NCBI GenBank assembly: GCA_018208355.1
Contig: CP062796.1
Coordinates: forward strand, 1-64,000
Origin: Candidatus Fermentithermobacillus carboniphilus
GTDB taxonomy: Bacteria; Bacillota; Sulfobacillia; Fermentithermobacillales; Fermentithermobacillaceae
DNA: 64,000 bases
Direction of reading: 5' to 3'
Part shown: one piece after another, positions 55,145 through 62,482 of the stretch
Layout of the letters: every line of letters starts with the position of its first letter
Position numbering within the stretch: the stretch's first letter is position 1
Position numbers and translations under genes: made by a program
Notes under the pieces: model-generated
What the model saw: the letters and a program-made list of their open reading frames with translations, nothing else
Databases searched by the model: none
Told to the model about the DNA's origin: nothing

Positions 55145-55975
55145 GTGAAGATTCCAGGGTTAAACGGCGACGGAGGCAGAGAGTGCACCGTGCCGCGGAT
55201 GAGCGTCTCGGAGCCTAACGAAGCGTACATACTCAAGACTCTTGAAAACGGACTTTCCGTCCTGATGTTGTTTTCCCCGACACGCCCCCGGCTGAGCCTT
55301 AAAGAGATAGACGACGAACTTCACCTGGGAAAATCGAGGACGTTTAAGCTGGTGAGGACCCTGCTCAAGATGGGTTTCTTAAAAGAAAGCGTACCGGGAC
55401 CCGGGTACTCGCTAGGCCCTTCTGTGGCTGTTCTGGGGCTCACTGCGCTCGGACAAATGGATGCCCGGAGACTCGCAGGCCCGATCCTGGCGGAGTTGGC
55501 TGCCTCCACCCAGGAAACAGCCATCCTTACGGTCCGGAACGGCGATTACAGCGTAGTCATCGACAAAGTTGATTCTCCCTTGTCGGTCCGTATGGCTGCA
55601 GAGATCGGTGCCAGGGGTGTCCTCTATGCGGGTGCATCTAACTTGCCCCTCCTGGCATTCGGTCCTGAAGAACTCCGCGAAAAATACTTGTCGGGCGAAG
55701 TGACGCTTAAGCGTTTTACCGATAACACTGCATCGGATGCAAAGAGTCTTTCAAAGCTTCTCGACGCAATCCGGCAGCGCGGGTACCACGTGAGCAAAGC
55801 CGAGGTGGAACAGGACATTATGGCTGTTGGGGCTCCGGTTTTCGATCGTCGAAAATCAGTGGACTTCTGTATTAGTGTCGCCGGGCCTTTGCAGCGTATG
55901 GAGCCCAGAGAGGAGTTCATCATCAGGGAGGTGATGAAAGCGGCTGAGAGGCTTAGCAGTCTACTGGCGGTGTAG
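55145..55975 (+). CDS. IclR-family transcriptional regulator
   Basis: 276 residues from GTG 55145. N-terminal winged helix-turn-helix (ILKTLENGLSVLMLF, RLSLKEIDDELHLGKSRTFK) and the IclR effector domain (TQETAILTVRNGDYSVVIDK, LYAGASNLPLLAF, GYHVSKAEVEQDIMAVGAPV). The ligand is unknown. It lies 54 bp before the second DUF6754 module and may control it. Confidence 0.92.
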   Translation: MKIPGLNGDGGRECTVPRMSVSEPNEAYILKTLENGLSVLMLFSPTRPRLSLKEIDDELHLGKSRTFKLVRTLLKMGFLKESVPGPGYSLGPSVAVLGLTALGQMDARRLAGPILAELAASTQETAILTVRNGDYSVVIDKVDSPLSVRMAAEIGARGVLYAGASNLPLLAFGPEELREKYLSGEVTLKRFTDNTASDAKSLSKLLDAIRQRGYHVSKAEVEQDIMAVGAPVFDRRKSVDFCISVAGPLQRMEPREEFIIREVMKAAERLSSLLAV

Positions 55976-56029
55976 CTTTTGCGGAGTCCTTGAGTCCGAA
56001 AGAAGACCACATCAACGGGGGTGACTTAT

Positions 56030-56806
56030 GTGTACCAGGGCAGAGGTTTTATACTCGTTGTCTTTGTAGTATTGAGCGGAGCCATATTTTATCGTATTAG
56101 GCTCGCTCGGACGGGAAAGGTACCTTACCTCCGGAAGCTTGCGGGAGTCAGCGCTATCGAAGAGGCTGTGGGTCGCGCTACAGAGTTGGGCAGGCCGATA
56201 GTGTTCTCACCGGGAATCGCAGGTTTAGGCGGGGAATATGGGGCGCAGACGTTTGCGGCACTTGAGATCCTCGGGTATGTGGCGAGAACCGCCGCGAAAT
56301 ACGACACGCGGATCATTGTCGGCATCAGGATCCCCGAAGTCCTACCGATAGCCGAAGAGATCGTGCGCTCGGCCTTCGCGGCTGAAGGAAAACTGGACCG
56401 CTATAACCCCGACGACGTCCGCTTCTTATCGCAGGCCCAATTTGCCTATGCTGCCGGAGTTATGGGGATAATGGAGCGGGAAAGACCCGGGGCTACCTTC
56501 CTCATCGGCGGATTTTGGGCCGAGTCACTCATGTTTGCAGAGGTTGGAAACTCGATAGGAGCTCTCCAGATAGCTGGAACCGCCAACTTGCACCAAATAC
56601 AGTTCTTCGTGGCAGCATGCGATTACACCCTCCTGGGGGAAGAGATGTTTGCGGTTGGAGCCTACTTCTCAGGTGATCCCGTCAAGAAAGCCATTATTGC
56701 AGGTCAGGATTTCGGCAAGATTATAGCGATTTTCCTGATTGTTGCTGGGACCTTGTTTGCAACATTCGGACTGGAGTCAATAGTCAACAGGGTAATCAAT
56801 TGGTGA
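56030..56806 (+). CDS. Module 2, gene A: DUF6754 membrane protein
   Basis: 258 residues from GTG 56030 (GGGGGTGA upstream). N-terminal helix FILVVFVVLSGAIFYRI, then DUF6754: VSAIEEAVGRATELGRPIVF, AQTFAALEILGYV, AESLMFAEVGNSIGALQIAG, FFVAACDYTLLGEEMFAVGA, and a C-terminal helix. Clear paralogue of module 1 gene A (42348-43103). Function unknown. Confidence 0.88.
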   Translation: MYQGRGFILVVFVVLSGAIFYRIRLARTGKVPYLRKLAGVSAIEEAVGRATELGRPIVFSPGIAGLGGEYGAQTFAALEILGYVARTAAKYDTRIIVGIRIPEVLPIAEEIVRSAFAAEGKLDRYNPDDVRFLSQAQFAYAAGVMGIMERERPGATFLIGGFWAESLMFAEVGNSIGALQIAGTANLHQIQFFVAACDYTLLGEEMFAVGAYFSGDPVKKAIIAGQDFGKIIAIFLIVAGTLFATFGLESIVNRVINW

Positions 56807-56857
56807 CGCGCGAACCCGGAAATCAACCGGCTCAAAACATGATACCAGGGAGGGGTA

Positions 56858-57490
56858 GTGGTGAAGAGGGAAATACCTCTTGTTATCACGTTCGTAGTGG
56901 GCGTGATCATAATTCTCGATTATTTCTTCAAGATAGGAATCGGAACCCTTTCCCTTGCCACCGTGTCGATGGAGATCCAGAACTGGACCCTCATCATAGC
57001 TGCCTTCGCTTTGGGACTTGCGGCTGTAAACCTACTCAGGATTCACAGCGCTAATATCAGGTTGAAGAGACCGGGCTGGTACAACAGTCTTGCGCTTATT
57101 ATTACCATGGTCATAATGTCTTTCGTCGGAATAACTCAAGGAACCAACAGCCCGCTCTACAGATACTGGTACACCGGTTTCCTGGTCCCTGTTGATGCTA
57201 CTATTTTCAGCCTTCTCGCATTTTATATCACCTCTGCCGCGTATCGGGCCTTCAGAGCTAGGAATGTCGATGCCACAATTCTGCTGGTGACCGCATTTGT
57301 GGTCATGCTCGGCCGTGCGCCCGTCGGGGAACTCATATGGAAAGATGTTCCTCGAGTTACCAAGTGGCTCATGGATTATCCCAATATGGCAGGCCAGCGC
57401 GGCATCATCATCGGAGCTGCTGTCGGGGCTCTTTCACTGGGCCTGCGTATACTGATTGGGCTCGAACGGTCATATCTTGGTCAGGATTGA
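56858..57490 (+). CDS. Module 2, gene B: multi-pass membrane protein
   Basis: 210 residues; GTG 56858 or 56861 after AGGGAGGGG. About six hydrophobic helices, with LIIAAFALGLAAVNLLRIH, SAAYRAFRARNVDA and SLGLRILIGLERSY shared with 41714-42346. Function unknown. Confidence 0.85.
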   Translation: MVKREIPLVITFVVGVIIILDYFFKIGIGTLSLATVSMEIQNWTLIIAAFALGLAAVNLLRIHSANIRLKRPGWYNSLALIITMVIMSFVGITQGTNSPLYRYWYTGFLVPVDATIFSLLAFYITSAAYRAFRARNVDATILLVTAFVVMLGRAPVGELIWKDVPRVTKWLMDYPNMAGQRGIIIGAAVGALSLGLRILIGLERSYLGQD

Positions 57491-57521
57491 CTGACGCTGA
57501 CTAGAAAGAGGGGTGAATGCG

Positions 57522-58349
57522 GTGTCTATCTGGCAAAGGCTTCTCAATATCGACCGGCGGATAGTGTACCTTTTCCTTTTTGCGTTCATATCGTTGCCAT
57601 TGTTGGTCCCGATTGGATTGCCTCTTACGATCAGCCCTGAAACCAGGGCAATCTACGATTATATCGAAAAACTGCCTGAAGGGTCAGTGGTAGTGGTATC
57701 GTTTGATTACAGCCCATCTTCCTACTCTGAACAACACCCGCAGGCCGTCGCCGTAATGAACCACCTCATGCGGAAACCTGGCATAAAGATTATCCTGGTG
57801 GCGTTCTGGGAACAAGGTCCGATAATGGCAGAAGAGATACTCAGGACCATAGATACCCACGGGAAGGAATACGGGAAAGATTTTGTCCACCTCGGATACG
57901 TTGCGGGCGGCGAGACGGCTATGAGCGCTTTTGCTGCCGACATTCATAAGACCTTCCCCGTGGACTACAGGAAAAATCCGATCGATAGTCTTCCTATGAT
58001 GGCCGATATAAGGTCGGCGAAAGACATATCTTTGCTCATCTCAATTGCAGCGGGGTCACCTGGTGTCCCAGAGTTTGCCCGCCAGATCCAGGGGCCGTAT
58101 AAGGTGCCGTTCGCAGCCGGGTTGGTTGCCATATCAGTTCCGATCACCATGCCTTACATGCAGTCCGGGCAAATGTTCGGGCTAATGGCCGGCCTCAGAG
58201 GTGCCGCGGAATACGAGCAACTACTCAACATGAAAGGTAAAGGTAGCATCGGTATGGACGCCATATCGTTCTCACATATAGTAGTGCTCGCGTTCATCCT
58301 CATCGCTAACGTAGCCTACCTGGCCAACCGAAAGGGAGGTGCGAAGTAG
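57522..58349 (+). CDS. Module 2, gene C: membrane-anchored protein with Rossmann-like domain
   Basis: About 275 residues; GTG 57522 is preferred because AGAGGGG abuts the upstream GTG 57513. N-terminal helix YLFLFAFISLPLLVPIGLPL, soluble part GSVVVVSFDYSPSSYSEQHP, VHLGYVAGGETAMSAFAADI, and C-terminal helix IVVLAFILIANVAYLA. Paralogue of 40890-41711. Function unknown. Confidence 0.85.
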   Translation: MSIWQRLLNIDRRIVYLFLFAFISLPLLVPIGLPLTISPETRAIYDYIEKLPEGSVVVVSFDYSPSSYSEQHPQAVAVMNHLMRKPGIKIILVAFWEQGPIMAEEILRTIDTHGKEYGKDFVHLGYVAGGETAMSAFAADIHKTFPVDYRKNPIDSLPMMADIRSAKDISLLISIAAGSPGVPEFARQIQGPYKVPFAAGLVAISVPITMPYMQSGQMFGLMAGLRGAAEYEQLLNMKGKGSIGMDAISFSHIVVLAFILIANVAYLANRKGGAK

Positions 58350-58976
58350 ATGCTTGGCCCTGTCTTTGCGACATGGATGGGAGCCGTCCTCACACTCGTG
58401 GTCTTTTCTTTCCTTCTAAAGGAGAATCCTGCCTGGAGACTTGTTGAGCACATTTACCTCGGGTTCACTGCAGCGCACGCGATCTCGATGGGATGGGCCA
58501 ACGTGCGCAATCTGGCTTGGACTCCGATTACCACCAAGGGCAAATACTACCTGGTGATCCCGTGCATCCTGGGCTTGATGTTGTACGCAAGGTTTACTAA
58601 GAATTACAAGTGGGTATCCCGTTATCCGATGTCGTTTCTCATCGGTGCGAGCACGGGGATGATCTTAAAGGGAATAATTCAGGCTCAGTTTGTTTCGCAG
58701 GTCAAAGCTTCAATGGTCCACATAAGCTTCGATAATGGTTTCTGGCCTGGTCTTGGGAACCTTGTTATTGCCGTGGGTACCGTGGCGGTCCTGTTCTACT
58801 TCATTTTCTCCACTAAAGAGAAGCATCCGGCCGAAAGGCATTTCAGGACCTTAGGGCGATGGGTTATGATGGTGGCTTTTGGGGCTACATTCGGAAACGC
58901 GGTGATGGGAGAAATGACGCTCCTTATAGGGCGGCTACAGTTCCTGTATGGTGACTGGCTGCATTTGATAAAGTAG
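58350..58976 (+). CDS. Module 2, gene D: multi-pass membrane protein
   Basis: 208 residues, ATG 58350 one base after the gene C stop. KENPAWRLVEHIYLGFTAAH, ISMGWANVRNLAWTP and a C-terminal QFLYGDWLHLIK match module 1 gene D. Last gene of the module; the TPP riboswitch transcript begins about 120 bp later. Confidence 0.85.
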   Translation: MLGPVFATWMGAVLTLVVFSFLLKENPAWRLVEHIYLGFTAAHAISMGWANVRNLAWTPITTKGKYYLVIPCILGLMLYARFTKNYKWVSRYPMSFLIGASTGMILKGIIQAQFVSQVKASMVHISFDNGFWPGLGNLVIAVGTVAVLFYFIFSTKEKHPAERHFRTLGRWVMMVAFGATFGNAVMGEMTLLIGRLQFLYGDWLHLIK

Positions 58977-59095
58977 CCCCAAGGTTATCTAGTAGGTAAT
59001 GCTACCACTTTTGTCGGTCCGGAAGAGGTGATATAGTTATATCGTGAAAGAACTGGTCACTGAAAACTGAATAAAATTACGGACAGTTGATTTAT

Positions 59096-59182
59096 GTCCC
59101 TGGGGGTGTTGGGGGTCGGACCCCGGCTGAGATAATACCCCTAGAACCTGTAAGGGTAATGCCTGCGTAGGGAAAGGGACAT
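59096..59182 (+). promoter_or_regulatory. TPP riboswitch (THI element)
   Basis: Contains the THI-box core: GTCCCTGGGGGTG, CCCCGGCTGAGA (59121-59132), TACCCCTAGAACCTG (59136-59150), TAATGCCTGCGTAGGGAAAG (59158-59177), with the outer stem GTCCCT/GGGAC closing. It binds thiamine pyrophosphate and should switch the thiDME operon off when thiamine is plentiful. A rho-independent terminator follows. Confidence 0.96.
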
Positions 59183-59272
59183 CCGTGTGGCCGGACGGAC
59201 TTGACCAGTTTGCTGGTGGCCAAGTGGCCTTTACCAGCGATCAACGTCAGATTATGCTAGAAACCAATCCCC

Positions 59273-59310
59273 AACTTCGCGGGCTCCTAACAGGCTCGCG
59301 AAGTTTTTTT
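59273..59310 (+). terminator. Rho-independent terminator after the TPP riboswitch
   Basis: AACTTCGCG (59273-59281) pairs with CGCGAAGTT (59297-59305), followed by a run of seven T. Its place between riboswitch and thiD indicates control by premature termination. Confidence 0.9.
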
Positions 59311-59408
59311 GTGGCGTTACCCCAAATGGCTCCACCCCCAAACATAAAAGGGACAGGGAGTTCTCAACGTAGCACACAGAGGCCAGCGTAATAAAGGAGG
59401 CGATTTCT

Positions 59409-60323
59409 TTGCGCCGAAACGAGCCGTCGGAGGGCGGTCAAACAGAAAACCGGATTGCCCGGGAACTAGGCTGGGTGGCTGGTGAAAATGGCACCGGGAG
59501 AACGAGGATTCCCAGAGCCCTGACTATAGCCGGTTCGGACAGCGGGGGAGGAGCCGGGATCCAGGCGGACTTAAAGACTTTTACCGCTCTGGGAGTATTC
59601 GGGATGTCTGCCATTACCGCCATTACCGCGCAGAATACCCGGGAGGTTAGAGGAGTTCACATCATTCCTCCTGAGATGGTACGGTCCCAGATTCTCGCTG
59701 TCGCTGAAGACATCGGTGTCGATGCAGCGAAGACAGGGATGCTCGCAAACGAGGATGTCACCGTAGCCGTCGCGAAAGCCTTGCGAGAGACGGGCATCAC
59801 CAACCTTGTGGTCGACCCGGTCATGATATCCAAGAGCGGCTATTCTCTCCTTCCCGCCCAGGCGCAGAAAGCCGTTATCAGGCAGGTGTTCCCGCTTGCC
59901 AGAATCGTGACCCCGAATATTCCCGAGGCACAGGCGATTACCGGGATGACCATCACCGGCCTGAAAGAGATGAAGGAAGCTGCGAGGAGAATTCTGGCGA
60001 TGGGCCCCGAGTGGGTGGTGCTCAAGGGCGGCCATCTCTCAGGGGAGGCGGTGGATGTTGTTTCATCCTGGGACCGTATGCTCGAGATAGTCTCGCCCCG
60101 CATTGAGACTAAAAATACCCACGGTACAGGGTGCACTCTCTCGGCTGCAATTTGCGCCTATCTCGCCAAGGGAATGGAGCCTCTGGAGGCCATCAAGTTT
60201 GCAAAGAAGTTCATCACATGGGCAATCATGAATTCATTGCCTCTCGGCAATGGTTACGGACCGACTAACCACTTTTATTTCGTCAGAGAAGGAGATGTGG
60301 AAGTGACTGTAAGGGAGGTATAA
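59409..60323 (+). CDS. thiD: Hydroxymethylpyrimidine/phosphomethylpyrimidine kinase
   Basis: 304 residues from TTG 59409 (AAAGGAGGCG upstream). The family core starts at residue 37, [20 protein letters not shown], with [27 protein letters not shown] and [20 protein letters not shown] (catalytic region). It phosphorylates HMP twice to HMP-PP for thiamine synthesis. The 35-residue N-terminal extension is unusual and could indicate a later true start. First gene of thiDME under TPP riboswitch control. Confidence 0.95.
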   Translation: MRRNEPSEGGQTENRIARELGWVAGENGTGRTRIPRALTIAGSDSGGGAGIQADLKTFTALGVFGMSAITAITAQNTREVRGVHIIPPEMVRSQILAVAEDIGVDAAKTGMLANEDVTVAVAKALRETGITNLVVDPVMISKSGYSLLPAQAQKAVIRQVFPLARIVTPNIPEAQAITGMTITGLKEMKEAARRILAMGPEWVVLKGGHLSGEAVDVVSSWDRMLEIVSPRIETKNTHGTGCTLSAAICAYLAKGMEPLEAIKFAKKFITWAIMNSLPLGNGYGPTNHFYFVREGDVEVTVREV

Positions 60324-60326
60324 CCT

Positions 60327-61229
60327 GTGGAAGAGAGCCTTATGGGCGATGAAAAGACTCTGATAGAGGAAATGGCGCGCCTACTGGAGGAAGTCCGCGC
60401 CAAGAAACCCCTTGTCCACAACATAACCAACTGGGTGGTCACCAACGTTACCGCTAACATCCTCCTGGCGGCTGGGGCGTCTCCCGTCATGGCTCACGCC
60501 AAAGAAGAAGTCGAAGAGATGGCTTCGATTGCCGACGCCCTCGTCCTCAACATAGGGACCCTGACATCGTACCTTGTGGAATCCATGGTTCTGGCCGGGA
60601 AGAAAGCCAACTTCCTGGGTGTCCCGGTGATTCTTGACCCCGTGGGGGCAGGCGCCACGGGACTTCGCACCGACGCCGCCCGAAAGATCCTCTCAGAGGT
60701 CAAAGTGGACATCCTTCGCGGGAACAGTTCGGAGATATCTGTAGTGGCGGGATTTGGTGGAGTGTCCAGGGGGGTTGATTCAGGGACATCCGCCCTTTCC
60801 GGAGAACGTCTGGCCTTTGAGGCTGCCAAGAACCTGGGATGCGTGGTGGCTGTGACCGGCAAGACCGATTATGTGTCAGATGGCATGGACGTTATTGCCA
60901 TCGACAACGGCCACGAGCTCCTCACCAGGGTGACGGGGACCGGGTGCATGGCTACGAGTCTTATCGGGGCATTTGCTGGAGTCGCCGTGAAAGGTTCGTG
61001 GGAGACATGCTTAAAGGGGAGTTCCACAGGTGCAAATGTCAAGAAGAAGTGCCTGGTGGCGGCGGCTTCCGCCCTCGCGTTCTTCGGTTACTCGGCGGAA
61101 CGGGCCGGCGCGCTGGCGAAGGGGCCGGGGTCTTTCCAGGTCGCCCTGTTTGACAGTGTCCACAGCATGTCGGTGAACGAGTTCAAAAAAGGAGCCAGAG
61201 CGAGAGTCCTAGGGCCGTCTGCCCGGTAA
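60327..61229 (+). CDS. thiM: Hydroxyethylthiazole kinase
   Basis: 300 residues; GTG 60327. PLVHNITNWVVTNVTANILL, LVLNIGTLTSYLVESMVLAG, ILDPVGAGATGLRTDAARKI, LRGNSSEISVVAG and VTGTGCMATSLIGAFAGVA (Cys at the active site) define ThiM. It salvages thiazole by phosphorylation. Three bases after thiD. Confidence 0.96.
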   Translation: MEESLMGDEKTLIEEMARLLEEVRAKKPLVHNITNWVVTNVTANILLAAGASPVMAHAKEEVEEMASIADALVLNIGTLTSYLVESMVLAGKKANFLGVPVILDPVGAGATGLRTDAARKILSEVKVDILRGNSSEISVVAGFGGVSRGVDSGTSALSGERLAFEAAKNLGCVVAVTGKTDYVSDGMDVIAIDNGHELLTRVTGTGCMATSLIGAFAGVAVKGSWETCLKGSSTGANVKKKCLVAAASALAFFGYSAERAGALAKGPGSFQVALFDSVHSMSVNEFKKGARARVLGPSAR

Positions 61230-61236
61230 GCGGCTG

Positions 61237-61980
61237 ATGAAGCGAATTGAGGAGTTAAGGTTGGCTCTGGGAGTGGAGCTTATGAAAAGAGAAAGCAAAA
61301 TAGAAAGCGGCGAAGCCCGTCGCATTTCACGGAAAGAGTTCAAACAGGATCCAAAGAGGTACCTTTCCCTATATGTGGTGACCGATAGAAAACTCAGTCT
61401 CGGACGTACCGAGGAAGAAGTGATTGAAGCTGCCATAAGGGGCGGAGCTACTGCCGTACAGCTGCGGGCAAAAGACTTGGCTGACGACGAGTTCGTGGGA
61501 GTTGCAAAAAGGTTAAGGGACCTCACCGGCCGCTTCGGTGTCCTCTATATAGTTAACGATCGAGTTGACATTGCCCTTGCGGTTGGAGCTGATGGCGCCC
61601 ATGTAGGGCAGGAAGATTTACCTGCCTGTCGCGCCCGGGAGATGCTGGGTGATGACCGTATCCTGGGCGTAACCGCCGAAACCCCGGAACAGGCGGTGAA
61701 AGCCGAACAAGAAGGTGCCGACTATCTCGGGACCCGGGCGGTCTTCTATACCAGCACCAAGCAATATGCTGCTCCGCCACTGGGACTTTGCGGACTGAGA
61801 GAGATTGTACAGGCCGTTAAAATCCCGGTAGTCGCCATAGGGGGAATCAACACGGATAACGCCCGCCTGGTTCTTTCGACGGGTGTCTGCGGTATAGCAG
61901 TAGTCTCGGCTATCGTCGCACAGCCGGATGTGGAAGGTGCCGCCCGGGCAATGAGAGCGGTGATTGGTCGGGCAGGTTAG
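61237..61980 (+). CDS. thiE: Thiamine phosphate synthase
   Basis: 247 residues. LSLYVVTDRKLSLGR, AIRGGATAVQLRAKDLADDE, VNDRVDIALAVGADGAHVGQ, DYLGTRAVFYTSTK and IPVVAIGGINTDN match ThiE, which joins HMP-PP and thiazole phosphate. About 45 N-terminal residues precede the usual start of the fold. ATG 61237 lies 7 bp after thiM. Confidence 0.95.
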   Translation: MKRIEELRLALGVELMKRESKIESGEARRISRKEFKQDPKRYLSLYVVTDRKLSLGRTEEEVIEAAIRGGATAVQLRAKDLADDEFVGVAKRLRDLTGRFGVLYIVNDRVDIALAVGADGAHVGQEDLPACRAREMLGDDRILGVTAETPEQAVKAEQEGADYLGTRAVFYTSTKQYAAPPLGLCGLREIVQAVKIPVVAIGGINTDNARLVLSTGVCGIAVVSAIVAQPDVEGAARAMRAVIGRAG

Positions 61981-62026
61981 AAACGGGTGGGCCTATCAGT
62001 ACAGTATCGAGAGGGTATTTTAGGAA

Positions 62027-62070
62027 CTCGGAAGGCCAGTGGAAAACCTTTGCCGCACCGGCCTTCCGAG
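62027..62070. terminator. Strong 11-bp hairpin between convergent genes
   Basis: CTCGGAAGGCC (62027-62037) pairs perfectly with GGCCTTCCGAG (62060-62070). It has no T-tract, but lies just after thiE and at the end of the opposing permease fragment, so it probably stops or protects transcripts from both sides. Confidence 0.55.
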
Positions 62071-62089
62071 CCTGCTTGTCATTGGATTA

Positions 62090-62420
62090 TTACCTGATCA
62101 ACCAGAAGTAGTACAGCAGCGGCAATGCGAGGACGAAAAGACCTGGTCATCAGTATGAGTGAGACTGTTATTGGCCCTTTTGGCACCCCGGCAGCGCCAA
62201 GAGTGGCCGGCACTACGGCCAGAACGTAAGCCATGGTGACGAATATGGTGACGAATGTAGTAGACCAGCTAGGACCTCGGTCCGAACACTGGTGTTCCAA
62301 TCGCTGAGTTTGAAAAGTCGTTCGAGAAGGGACAAGCCACCTTTGATACCAGCGGTTGTCTCAGGTAATTTTGCTATCTTTTTTCGTTTGTACCTCCTTA
62401 CACGCGTCTGACTTAATAGA
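62090..62420 (-). pseudogene. NCS2 (AzgA-type) purine permease, N-terminal fragment, frameshifted
   Basis: Minus-strand reading gives LLERLFKLSDWNTSVRTEVL then AGL in one frame and, after a shift near 62275, TIFVTMAYVLAVVPATLGAA followed by GVPKGP. This is the N-terminus of AzgA/PbuG-type adenine/guanine permeases (about 430 residues when whole). The rest is missing. It follows adenine deaminase in the same direction, a natural salvage pair. Confidence 0.75.
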
Positions 62421-62482
62421 CTTGAACGTGGACTCACCTGTGGCTTGTGTGTCCGTAGGTGGAGTCCCGATCTAGGTCCCAT

